Shown here: one piece after another, positions 1-5,552 of the stretch
Layout: every line of letters starts with the position of its first letter
Numbering within the stretch: position 1 is the stretch's first letter
Source of the DNA: CAYMDP01 sp964389375
GTDB lineage: Bacteria > Bdellovibrionota > Bdellovibrionia > Bdellovibrionales > UBA1609
Assembly: GCA_964389375.1 (NCBI GenBank)
Contig: CAYMDP010000049.1
Coordinates: 1 to 20,967, forward strand
Direction: 5' to 3'
DNA: 20,967 nucleotides
Notes under the pieces: generated by a model
What the model was told of the DNA's origin: nothing
The model's input: only the letters and a program-made list of their open reading frames with translations
Databases searched by the model: none
Translations under genes and position numbers: made by a program

Positions 1-735
1 GAAGTGGTTTTCTTCAGAGGCCGGGACTGGCTTTAAACCCTCAGTAATCCAGACCGGGCGAACTTGAGCTCTTGGGCTTAAAAGATTTTTGCTAAGTTGA
101 ATTTCTAAACCCAAAGTCGAAAGGGGCTCGTTTTCATCTTTGGATCTCAGGGCAGAATTTAAAATCTCTTCCATGGCTTCAGGCGAGAAGTGCAGAATTG
201 TTAAGTCATGAAGTTCGGCTCGAAGTCCGTGCAGATGATTTTTTAAAAGTTGAACTTGTTTTGGAGACTCGAGCTTAGATTTATACTGAGCCACACGGCG
301 AAGTTGTTTGTCGGCAGATGGAAAGTGCTCAATTTTTTCGGCCTGCTGCTCGAGCAGACGAACTTGAGTTTGGAACTGATGAATCTGTGCAAGTTTGTCG
401 GTTTTTCTTCGAAAGACTTCATTCGAAATAAACTGAGGAAGATTTAAGTAGTGAATTTTTTTAGAGCGATAAACTGAGATCAGCTTTGAGGTCGAAAAAA
501 TTCGGTCTGCGACTTCCTCTTTTAAAGGAACTTCGATTTCAGATCCATTCACCCAGGCTTGATTTTGCTCTAAGGCTGCTGGACGCAGTTGTTGGCGCTC
601 ACTGAGCCAATGGCAATAATCCGTGCGGTTATTTAATGGAGCAAGGCCAAGCTCAAAACGATTGGTATTTTTGGCTCCAATCTGATGAACGGACAAGATG
701 ATGCTAACAAAGATGAGAATCTGAAGGCGAAACAT
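1..735 (-). CDS. Putative exported protein of unknown function (3' end outside window)
   Basis: Reading the minus strand from an ATG at 735, the frame stays open for 245 codons to the first base of the window, so the 3' end of the gene is missing. The N-terminus has a hydrophobic stretch (residues about 4-20, rich in I, L, V and F) followed by small residues, which looks like a Sec signal peptide, possibly cleaved near IGA-KN. The remainder is hydrophilic and charged. A Gln/Leu/Lys-rich part around residues 105-165 is probably helical or coiled-coil. I recognise no catalytic motif or family. No clear Shine-Dalgarno sequence precedes the ATG. The gene is transcribed divergently from the flagellar cluster and may have nothing to do with motility. 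The open frame of this length and the signal-peptide-like start support a real gene; the function is unknown. Confidence 0.7.
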   Translation of the reverse strand, partial: MFRLQILIFVSIILSVHQIGAKNTNRFELGLAPLNNRTDYCHWLSERQQLRPAALEQNQAWVNGSEIEVPLKEEVADRIFSTSKLISVYRSKKIHYLNLPQFISNEVFRRKTDKLAQIHQFQTQVRLLEQQAEKIEHFPSADKQLRRVAQYKSKLESPKQVQLLKNHLHGLRAELHDLTILHFSPEAMEEILNSALRSKDENEPLSTLGLEIQLSKNLLSPRAQVRPVWITEGLKPVPASEENHF

Positions 736-913
736 ACTATTGTATCGGCGGGCTAAGCCTCGTCCTAAAGTGAGGCGTAAGACTTTCCCCTGACAAGAAT
801 ATTCACGTATAATTTCAAGCACATAATGCAAAGCATTACGTTTTTTCCGAATCTTCCGAAAAGACCTAAAGCTTTGCATGCATGTAGAGCGGGGTCCATT
901 GTGAGGGACTGTC
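736..913. promoter_or_regulatory. Divergent intergenic region with overlapping dyads
   Basis: This 178-base gap between divergent genes contains a TATAAT hexamer at 808-813 without a convincing -35 box at normal spacing. It has a perfect dyad TAATGC-AAA-GCATTA at 824-838. A 9-base inverted repeat, ATGCAAAGC at 826-834 and GCTTTGCAT at 871-879, overlaps it. A TGCATGCA palindrome sits at 875-882. A regulator site for one or both genes is plausible but inferred only from symmetry. Confidence 0.35.
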
Positions 914-1237
914 ATGAAGATTCAGAGTCTAGGTCCATTTTCTGTCGCTCAGGTTGTTGAGCCCGCTGGGGCCGAGGTGCGCCAGGCGGTGAAGCAGAAA
1001 AACTCTGAACTCTCGACAAGCCAGACGAATTCAAGTCTAACTTCGACGCAAAAACATCCTCAAGCCGAAGAGGGTTTTATTCGTTTGATCGATTTTGCCA
1101 AACGCCTTAGTCAAAAAAATAAAGAAGAAGATGGGCCCAAAAAGAGACGTCGCAAATTGATTCACGCATACTCTAGCTTTGGCCAAAGTGTAGACCATCA
1201 CGAATCCCTCGGGCGTCTGCTTAACGCTAAAAAATAG
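914..1237 (+). CDS. Small polar protein of unknown function upstream of flagellin 1
   Basis: The gene encodes a 107-residue protein. The ATG is preceded by a GAGGG Shine-Dalgarno sequence (903-907) at six bases, so the start is well supported. The protein has no signal peptide or membrane segment. The middle (residues about 25-55) is rich in Ser, Thr and Gln and probably disordered. A basic patch KKRRRK lies around residues 76-81. The C-terminal part may be helical. I do not recognise a family. Position and size recall small flagellar regulators such as FlgM, but the LS-x-EA-type FlgM signature is not visible, so that assignment is not made. It is followed after 158 bases by flagellin 1, which has its own promoter, and no terminator is evident between them. 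Confidence 0.7.
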   Translation: MKIQSLGPFSVAQVVEPAGAEVRQAVKQKNSELSTSQTNSSLTSTQKHPQAEEGFIRLIDFAKRLSQKNKEEDGPKKRRRKLIHAYSSFGQSVDHHESLGRLLNAKK

Positions 1238-1277
1238 AGTTCTTTCAAGTTTTTAATGCATCAAGTCACAATTTAGC

Positions 1278-1304
1278 TAAAGTTATAACGCATCGCGCCG
1301 ATGA
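1278..1304 (+). promoter_or_regulatory. Sigma-28 (FliA) type promoter of flagellin 1
   Basis: TAAA at 1278-1281 is followed by exactly 15 bases and then GCCGATGA at 1297-1304. The enterobacterial FliA consensus is TAAA-N15-GCCGATAA, so only one of the twelve conserved positions differs. The predicted transcript start is about 1311, giving a leader of roughly 85 bases before the ATG at 1396. The -10 element is itself within a small dyad (CATCG-CGC-CGATG, 1291-1303). Confidence 0.85.
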
Positions 1305-1310
1305 GTTGGG

Positions 1311-1328
1311 TGACTGCTGAAATGAACC
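1311..1328 (+). repeat. Left copy of exact 18-base inverted repeat flanking flagellin 1
   Basis: TGACTGCTGAAATGAACC here is the exact reverse complement of 2501-2518. It begins at the predicted start of the flagellin-1 transcript. Identity stops abruptly on both sides of the 18 bases. Confidence 0.85.
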
Positions 1329-1349
1329 AAAATTTGTGGGCGCCATTCT

Positions 1350-1371
1350 CAATCTGAGTCGGGTCGGATTG
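1350..1371 (+). promoter_or_regulatory. Leader hairpin upstream of flagellin 1 ribosome binding site
   Basis: CAATCTGA (1350-1357) pairs with TCGGATTG (1364-1371) across a six-base loop, giving eight pairs with one G-U. It ends 13 bases before the GAGGTG ribosome binding site at 1385. The other three flagellin leaders also have a hairpin just upstream of the ribosome binding site. Confidence 0.45.
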
Positions 1372-1395
1372 GGGGTAAAGAAGCGAGGTGCTCTT

Positions 1396-2226
1396 ATGTC
1401 ATTCCGAATTAACTCAGCCATGGCGTCGATGTCGGCGCAAAGGCATCTAAATAAAAATCAAAGATCTGCTGAAAGTTCGATGATGGCTTTGGCCTCGGGC
1501 TCAAGAATTAATCGCGCCGGGGACGATGCCGCGGGTTTTTCCATCTCTGAAAACTTGAGGGCGCAAATTGCCGGAACAAAACAAGCTCAGTTTAATGCTG
1601 AAAACGCGGTGGGGTTAATTCAAACTGCCGAGGGAAGTCTAAACGAGCAAAATAATATTTTGATTCGTCTTCGAGAACTCGCAGTTTATTCGGCTTCAGA
1701 TACTGTCGGCCGAGACGAAAGAAGATTCTTAGATAAAGAATTTCAAGAACTCAATGCCGAGTTTGATCGTATTGCAAAATCCGCTCGCTATGGAAACAAA
1801 CAATTACTCTCTGGCTCCGGGGAAGAATTTGAGTTTCAGGTCGGGCCCAATCGAGGACCCGAAAACATTATTCGCTTTAAACTCTCCTCTGATACTTCAG
1901 CAAGTGAGGTCGGGATTGAAGGTTTGGCGGTTGATGATAAAGACGACGCCCTTGATGCTCTCGAGGATATTGACTCGGCCTTGTTAAAAGTCGCTGATGC
2001 CAGATCCTCTTTCGGTGCCGTACAAAGTCGTTTTCAATACGCGATTGATAATTTAGCTGTGCAAAGTGAAAACCTCACCGAAGCGCGGTCTCAAATTCAT
2101 GATGCGGATTTAGCCGCAGAAGTTTCGAAGCTGGCTAAAGCCAATATTCTTTTAGATGCAGGTGTTTCTGTTTTATCCCAAGCCAATCAAGACAACTCGA
2201 GAGCCCTAAGGCTGATTAACGGTTAG
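1396..2226 (+). CDS. fliC: Flagellin 1 (divergent paralogue)
   Basis: This is a 276-residue flagellin, the structural subunit of the filament, exported through the flagellar type III apparatus. The ATG at 1396 is chosen over an upstream in-frame GTG at 1336. It has a GAGGTG Shine-Dalgarno sequence at five bases, and the protein then begins MSFRIN like the other flagellins. The N-terminal D0/D1 region includes ALASGSRI and GDDAAGFSISE (residues about 31-55) and RLRELAVYSASD (around residue 95). The C-terminal D1/D0 region includes SRFQYAIDNL, ARSQIHDADLA and VLSQANQ. Total length is little more than D0 plus D1, so the variable D2/D3 domains are essentially absent. It is the most divergent of the four and ends LRLING rather than LRLIG. 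Its own sigma-28-like promoter and a terminator make it a single-gene unit. Confidence 0.95.
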   Translation: MSFRINSAMASMSAQRHLNKNQRSAESSMMALASGSRINRAGDDAAGFSISENLRAQIAGTKQAQFNAENAVGLIQTAEGSLNEQNNILIRLRELAVYSASDTVGRDERRFLDKEFQELNAEFDRIAKSARYGNKQLLSGSGEEFEFQVGPNRGPENIIRFKLSSDTSASEVGIEGLAVDDKDDALDALEDIDSALLKVADARSSFGAVQSRFQYAIDNLAVQSENLTEARSQIHDADLAAEVSKLAKANILLDAGVSVLSQANQDNSRALRLING

Positions 2227-2283
2227 GGACTCGCATTTAGATTAACTCTTTATATATAAGTAAATAGGGCGGGCTTAGTGTGG

Positions 2284-2314
2284 GCCAGAGGACTTAAAAA
2301 CCTCTGGCTTTTTT
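2284..2314 (+). terminator. Intrinsic terminator of flagellin 1
   Basis: GCCAGAGG (2284-2291) pairs perfectly with CCTCTGGC (2301-2308) over a nine-base A-rich loop. Six T residues follow (2309-2314). It lies 57 bases after the stop codon. Confidence 0.9.
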
Positions 2315-2405
2315 ATTTAGCCCACGCATGATGCGGGGCGCATTGAGACAAATCTAAAAATCTTAAAATATTTTTTCATAGACATTCATTCATCATTCCC
2401 AATAC

Positions 2406-2422
2406 TAGATGCGACGCATCTA
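2406..2422. promoter_or_regulatory. Operator-like perfect palindrome
   Basis: TAGATGCG and CGCATCTA flank a single central A, giving eight perfect pairs. It ends 21 bases upstream of the -35 element of the flagellin 2 promoter, a usual place for a regulator site. Its function is inferred from position and symmetry only. Confidence 0.4.
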
Positions 2423-2443
2423 AAACTAGACTAGACCAAAGGC

Positions 2444-2470
2444 TAAAGTAACCTAGACCAAAGCCGAGAA
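2444..2470 (+). promoter_or_regulatory. Sigma-28 (FliA) type promoter of flagellin 2
   Basis: TAAA at 2444-2447, 15 bases, then GCCGAGAA at 2463-2470 match the FliA consensus at 11 of 12 conserved positions. The preceding context GCTAAAGT is the same as at the flagellin 1 promoter. The promoter lies about 240 bases before the start codon, so the transcript would carry a long leader. A CTAGACCAAAG copy occupies the spacer and runs into the -10 element, and another lies just before the -35 element. Confidence 0.8.
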
Positions 2471-2500
2471 GTTGCCTGAACATGTTGGAGCACTTGGCCG

Positions 2501-2518
2501 GGTTCATTTCAGCAGTCA
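2501..2518 (+). repeat. Right copy of exact 18-base inverted repeat
   Basis: GGTTCATTTCAGCAGTCA is the reverse complement of 1311-1328. Locally, TCATTTCA (2503-2510) can also pair with TGAAATGA at 2520-2527. The leader of flagellin 2 could therefore fold on itself here or pair with the flagellin 1 leader. Confidence 0.85.
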
Positions 2519-2545
2519 ATTGAAATGACCTTTCTAAGAAGTCAA

Positions 2546-2572
2546 TGTGAAGGGACCAATCACCCCTTCACA
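2546..2572 (+). other. Strong hairpin in flagellin 2 leader
   Basis: TGTGAAGGG (2546-2554) and CCCTTCACA (2564-2572) form nine perfect pairs around a nine-base loop. No T tract follows, so it is not a canonical terminator. It lies within the predicted flagellin 2 leader RNA. Confidence 0.5.
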
Positions 2573-2709
2573 CTGATCACCCTCCAATAAAAACATTATT
2601 AACCAGGCATGATGCCCTCACTTTATGTTAGCGGTCCAAAAATGGGCTGGGGGTAACATACAGCGAGTTTCGCTTGCGGATTCAGGCGAAGTGTACGTTG
2701 GAGGCTACA

Positions 2710-3537
2710 ATGGGCTTAAGGATTAATACAAACTTAGCGTCAATTTCGGCGCAAAGAACTCTGGGCAAGCAGCAGAACCGTTTGGAGCATGCGCAAACCG
2801 CATTAGCTTCAGGTTCTAGAATCGTAAAAGCGGCAGATGATGCTGCGGGATTATCGATCTCAGAAAACATGAGAGGACAAATTGTCGGTATTAAGATGGC
2901 GCGAAACAACGCCTTTAATGCTCAGTCCTTGATTCAGGTTTCTGAGGGTGGATTAAATGAGATTAACAATATTCTGATTCGCCTTCGCGAACTCGGTGTG
3001 CAAGCGGCATCGGATACGGTGGGTGACGTCGAGCGAGGCTTCCTAGATAACGAAGCTCAGCAGATCGTTGAGGAGTTGGATCGTATTGCAAAGTCGACGA
3101 AGTTCGGTAACAGAACTTTGCTTGATGGTGCTGGTGGAGAACTTGAATACCACGTTGGACCATTTGCGGATTCAGAAACAAACGTAATTAAATACGAAAT
3201 GAGTGCCGATGCAAGAGCCTCAACTCTTGGAGTTGATGGAGTCTCTGTTGCAGAAAAAGGGGATGCGCGCGATACGCTTCAAGCGGTCGACGAAGCCTTA
3301 GTGCAAATCGGTAAAATGAGAGCAGATTTTGGAGCGGTTCAAAGCCGACTTCAGATTACGACGAGCAACTTGGATATTCAGAACGAGAATTTGTCGGCAG
3401 CTAAATCTCGAATCTCTGATGCAGATATTGCATACGAGTCTTCCGAGATGGCTTCGGCCCAGATTCTTCAATCGGCTTCAGTCTCTGTCTTGGCACAAGC
3501 CAACCAGAACGGAGTCGCAGCTTTAAAACTAGTATAA
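2710..3537 (+). CDS. fliC: Flagellin 2
   Basis: This is a 275-residue flagellin. The ATG at 2710 has GGAGG (2700-2704) at five bases and yields the canonical start MGLRINTN, so a possible upstream in-frame start at 2674 is rejected. Domain hallmarks are ALASGSRIVKAADDAAGLSI in the N-terminal D0/D1 (around residues 31-50), RLRELGVQAASDTVG in D1, and QSRLQITTSNL with VSVLAQANQNG in the C-terminal D1/D0. There is practically no D2/D3 insert. The C-terminus ends LKLV rather than the LRLIG of flagellins 3 and 4. It is transcribed alone, from a strong sigma-28-like promoter through a long leader to a terminator at 3688-3724. Flagellin is exported and assembled under the FliD cap with help from FliS, both encoded downstream. 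Confidence 0.95.
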   Translation: MGLRINTNLASISAQRTLGKQQNRLEHAQTALASGSRIVKAADDAAGLSISENMRGQIVGIKMARNNAFNAQSLIQVSEGGLNEINNILIRLRELGVQAASDTVGDVERGFLDNEAQQIVEELDRIAKSTKFGNRTLLDGAGGELEYHVGPFADSETNVIKYEMSADARASTLGVDGVSVAEKGDARDTLQAVDEALVQIGKMRADFGAVQSRLQITTSNLDIQNENLSAAKSRISDADIAYESSEMASAQILQSASVSVLAQANQNGVAALKLV

Positions 3538-3628
3538 CAAAATCAAGGCCATCCTCCTCAAGTGTCTGAAAAGATAAATTGAGGGGGAGGGGGCTTGGGG
3601 TCTGGGGACCCTGAACTTTTAAACCTCT

Positions 3629-3646
3629 TTTATATGCGCATATAAA
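3629..3646. repeat. Perfect 18-base palindrome
   Basis: TTTATATGCGCATATAAA reads the same on both strands. It lies between the flagellin 2 stop and its terminator. It might be a protein-binding site or a transcript-end structure; the sequence does not decide. Confidence 0.5.
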
Positions 3647-3687
3647 TGATTTTTGAGTGACTTGCCCACAGGTCGCTCTTAAGCCCG

Positions 3688-3724
3688 CCCTGGAGTGACC
3701 CCACGCACTCCAGGGTTTTTTTTT
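3688..3724 (+). terminator. Intrinsic terminator of flagellin 2
   Basis: CCCTGGAGTG (3688-3697) pairs perfectly with CACTCCAGGG (3706-3715) over an eight-base loop and is followed by nine T residues. It lies 150 bases after the stop codon. Confidence 0.93.
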
Positions 3725-3736
3725 GCTCGCACTTCT

Positions 3737-3868
3737 TTTCAATCCCGCTTTTAAAAAACCCGCCCAAAATTCTTCAGACATGCGGTCGGCAGCGCCGCTC
3801 GCCTTTGGCGAGCATCGCACCGAACCGAACTTGAATTTTGTGCGGGTTTTTTAAAAGCGGGATTGAAA
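3737..3868. repeat. Long inverted-repeat element, MITE-like or bidirectional terminator
   Basis: The 36-base arms 3737-3772 and 3833-3868 are reverse complements at 35 of 36 positions. The 60-base centre holds a perfect hairpin GCTCGCC-TTT-GGCGAGC (3797-3813). The heptamer GCTCGCA occurs as a direct repeat just outside, at 3725-3731 and 3873-3879, five and four bases from the arms. That arrangement resembles a small non-autonomous mobile element with target-site duplication. The arms also contain GCGGG followed by six T on each strand, so the element could terminate transcription in both directions. No transposase is encoded nearby. Confidence 0.6.
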
Positions 3869-3900
3869 GAGAGCTCGCAAGGTGCAGACCATAATTGAAT

Positions 3901-3930
3901 TAACGGCATTTTAACGGCACAATAACGGCA
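3901..3930 (+). repeat. Three TAACGGCA direct repeats with 11-base period
   Basis: TAACGGCA begins at 3901, 3912 and 3923, exactly 11 bases apart and thus on one face of the helix. The array ends 27 bases before the GTG of the lysozyme-like gene. Arrays like this commonly bind a cooperative regulator; that role is inferred. Confidence 0.6.
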
Positions 3931-3957
3931 AACTTCGCATGGAGATCTAATTCGAGG

Positions 3958-4659
3958 GTGGAGAAGAGAAAAGCTAAGACTAAAATTAAGAAGACTTCAA
4001 AAACAACAATTGTTCGAGAACATCCTCGACATGTGCCTGTTAGCAAAAAGAATCCAACAGGTATCACAGTCGTGGATAGGCATCCGCGTCGGCTTCCTGG
4101 AACTTATTTGGATACTGAACAGATTAAGGAGGTATTCAAAAAATATGAACGCAAGAATATCCCCTATCCAACACCAGGTAAGTTAAAAAAGGACTACAAG
4201 GAAAAGGCCGACAAATATGACGATTTGATCGCTGTCTGGACGGACTACTTCAACAAAAAATTCGATGCCAAGCCTCCATTAGATCCAGACGTAGTCAAAG
4301 CGCTTATTGCAAGTGAGTCGGGATTTAGAGCAGATCCTCCCGAAAATAAAGTGGCACTGGGGATAACTCAAATAACAAAACCCACTTTAAAGATTCTCCA
4401 AGATCCCATTGGTGAGGCCAAACAGTTTACTTTTAGCGGTATTCGTCAGAAGGATTTAAAAGATCCACACATAGCCATTCCCATGGGCGTTCGCTGGCTC
4501 TTTAGAAAAAGAGCAACGGCAGAAAGTAAATTGAATCGTACACCGACTGATACGGAATTGATCTTAGAATACAAGGGCCTATTAAGAAGTAAAACCGATT
4601 GGAAGAGGAGGGCTCTCGAAAGCTATGAAAGTCATTACAAAATCCTTAAAGGGAAATAA
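3958..4659 (+). CDS. Lysozyme-like / lytic transglycosylase-like protein
   Basis: The product has 233 residues from a GTG start, the only usable start in this frame (a stop lies at 3901-3903 and no ATG follows before the conserved part). A GAGG directly abuts the GTG and GGAG lies 13 bases upstream, so initiation looks weak or the start is uncertain. The first 20 residues are very basic. There is no signal peptide. Two similar basic-proline motifs, HPRHVP and HPRRLP, lie near residues 22 and 42. Residues about 108-200 resemble the SLT lysozyme-like fold. ALIASESGF carries the probable catalytic Glu120, and ALGITQITKPTLK matches the usual GLxQI segment. The expected activity is peptidoglycan cleavage, from family resemblance. 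Lack of an export signal is odd for such an enzyme. It interrupts the flagellin cluster next to repeats, suggesting acquisition. It overlaps the next gene by 35 bases. Confidence 0.75.
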   Translation: MEKRKAKTKIKKTSKTTIVREHPRHVPVSKKNPTGITVVDRHPRRLPGTYLDTEQIKEVFKKYERKNIPYPTPGKLKKDYKEKADKYDDLIAVWTDYFNKKFDAKPPLDPDVVKALIASESGFRADPPENKVALGITQITKPTLKILQDPIGEAKQFTFSGIRQKDLKDPHIAIPMGVRWLFRKRATAESKLNRTPTDTELILEYKGLLRSKTDWKRRALESYESHYKILKGK

Positions 4660-5155
4660 TGCGTTTGCGGTGATTCTGCTGTTGATGGGTACGGGATGTG
4701 CAACCTCCGGTTATAGGATAGCTAATCAGTCGGGAGGTCAATATGAACTGCTCACCACGTCGGATAGAGTTTTGATAACGTGTGAGAACTTGCAGGCAGA
4801 TGATATGGAGTCTTATGGTTTTTCGGTATTTGTTTTAGATGAAAATAATACGGTTCTTCCTATTCTTCAGACAAATCGTTTAGGCGAATCTGACTGTAGC
4901 GAAAGACTCCGAAAAATTGGGAAAATTTTGAAAGGTAGTAAGCAGGTCTATATTGCGGGTATTGGCGATTTAGAAAAACCCATTAAATTGAGAGAGCCTA
5001 AGTATTTCTTTCCTAAACATGGAACTTTTATGGACAATGGGCGTCACCTTCAGTTCCATGCGATTGCTAATGATCGGGGGGAATGCTTCGATGCATACTC
5101 GGGCAGTAAAAAACCCTGTCCGCAGGGGCATTTCCCGCTAAAGCCATCTAACTGA
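4625..5155 (+). CDS. Putative lipoprotein of unknown function
   Basis: The product has 176 residues. The N-terminus has lysines, a hydrophobic core AVILLLMG and Cys25 in MGTGC-ATS, consistent with a lipoprotein signal, though the -3 residue is Gly rather than the preferred Leu. The mature part has several further cysteines (TCEN, SDCSE, GECF, KPCP), which may form disulfides in the periplasm. No family is recognised. The start overlaps the lysozyme-like gene by 35 bases and an AGGAGG (4605-4610) lies about 14 bases before it. The two genes are therefore probably translated together. A role as a periplasmic partner or inhibitor of the neighbour is conceivable from the arrangement alone. No terminator is evident after it. 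Confidence 0.75.
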   Translation: MKVITKSLKGNNAFAVILLLMGTGCATSGYRIANQSGGQYELLTTSDRVLITCENLQADDMESYGFSVFVLDENNTVLPILQTNRLGESDCSERLRKIGKILKGSKQVYIAGIGDLEKPIKLREPKYFFPKHGTFMDNGRHLQFHAIANDRGECFDAYSGSKKPCPQGHFPLKPSN

Positions 5156-5312
5156 AAGCTTTAAAAGTGCCGGGCAACCACTGAGATATCCTTTGGTCGG
5201 GGCGGCTAAAGTCCGGCTGCCTTATGTCATGTCTTCTCTTCTACTTCACATCCAAATCCCAAACCTTGGTCTAGTTTGATTGCGACGAAGGTCTAGTTCT
5301 ACTGGACTCGAC

Positions 5313-5339
5313 TTCAGTTTGGCTAGACCTCGCCGAAAG
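5313..5339 (+). promoter_or_regulatory. Possible sigma-28-like promoter of flagellin 3
   Basis: TTCA at 5313, exactly 15 bases, then GCCGAAAG at 5332-5339. The -35 element matches TAAA at only two of four positions. The -10 has the GCCGA core. The same arrangement recurs at 6665-6691 before flagellin 4, within a conserved block. A second GCCGATCT lies nearer the gene at 5505-5512 but has no TAAA at the right distance. Confidence 0.45.
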
Positions 5340-5479
5340 GTTAGTCACAAGTCGCGATGGATGTGACTTCAAAAACTGAGAAACTTGATTTGAGTGATTG
5401 CGAATCAAGAATCGTTTGCAGGTTTTTGAATGAAGTTCTTCCGGCTCCAACATGTTTAACCAAACGCAAGCTGCGTGAA

Positions 5480-5532
5480 CAAAGATTTGTGCCCTGTGGG
5501 TAGGGCCGATCTTTGTCCAAGAAGGATTCTTG
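5480..5532 (+). promoter_or_regulatory. Two leader hairpins upstream of flagellin 3 ribosome binding site
   Basis: CAAAGAT (5480-5486) pairs with ATCTTTG (5509-5515), with an inner CCCT/AGGG stem. Directly after it, CAAGAA-GGA-TTCTTG (5518-5532) forms six perfect pairs with a three-base loop, ending eight bases before AGGAGG at 5541. Confidence 0.5.
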
Positions 5533-5552
5533 AAAAGAAAAGGAGGAAGACT

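Larger units (their letters stand above)
2227..2709 (+). other. Structured intergenic and leader region before flagellin 2
   Basis: No gene is visible in these 483 bases. In order they contain: the flagellin 1 terminator; a CGCAT-G-ATGCG dyad near 2326; a perfect palindrome TAGATGCG-A-CGCATCTA at 2406-2422; two direct copies of CTAGACCAAAG at 2431 and 2453; the sigma-28 promoter at 2444-2470; the right copy of the 18-base inverted repeat at 2501-2518; a strong hairpin at 2546-2572; a GGCAT-G-ATGCC dyad near 2608; and a hairpin beside the ribosome binding site at 2668-2691. The predicted leader of flagellin 2 is about 230 bases, long for a simple 5' UTR. Confidence 0.7.
3538..3957. other. Intergenic region with palindrome, terminator, inverted-repeat element and short tandem repeats
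   Basis: No gene is supported in these 420 bases. They contain a G-rich tract after flagellin 2, a GGGTC-TGG-GACCC type hairpin near 3598-3611, an AT-rich perfect 18-base palindrome centred on GCGC (3629-3646), the flagellin 2 terminator, a 132-base inverted-repeat element (3737-3868), and three TAACGGCA repeats just before the next gene. Confidence 0.65.
5156..5552 (+). other. Upstream and leader region of flagellin 3
   Basis: No gene is supported in these 397 bases. They contain GGTCTAG at 5268 and 5290 (22 bases apart), CTAGACC at 5323, and a block at 5302-5336 that recurs before flagellin 4. A weak sigma-28-like promoter lies at 5313-5339. The remainder is a predicted leader of about 200 bases with hairpins GTCACA/TGTGAC (5344-5367), CTTGATT/AATCAAG (5384-5409), CAAAGAT/ATCTTTG (5480-5515) and CAAGAA/TTCTTG (5518-5532). 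Confidence 0.6.

Noticed and set aside
1336..1395. Upstream in-frame GTG start for flagellin 1
   Set aside because: It would add 20 residues through the leader hairpin and ribosome binding site, unlike any flagellin.
1754..1987. 77-codon frame inside flagellin 1, plus similar frames inside other flagellins
   Set aside because: They are alternative frames of strongly conserved flagellin sequence with no start signals.
3797..3813. Hairpin GCTCGCC-TTT-GGCGAGC considered as a CRISPR repeat or attC site
   Set aside because: There is one copy only, no spacer array, and no integrase gene nearby.
3401..3820. 139-codon open frame on the minus strand
   Set aside because: It lies antisense to the 3' end of flagellin 2 and runs through its terminator and into the inverted-repeat element; no ribosome site or family resemblance.
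5161..5225. GC-rich segment with GGGCAACC and paired GGCGGC/GCTGCC, considered as a c-di-GMP (GEMM) riboswitch
   Set aside because: The tetraloop and receptor arrangement and the second conserved strand of the GEMM core are not present; a TAAA at 5207 lacks a -10 at 15 bases.
5505..5512. GCCGATCT as the main -10 element for flagellin 3
   Set aside because: No TAAA-like element lies 14-16 bases upstream, and the sequence is part of a hairpin stem; it is retained only as a secondary possibility.
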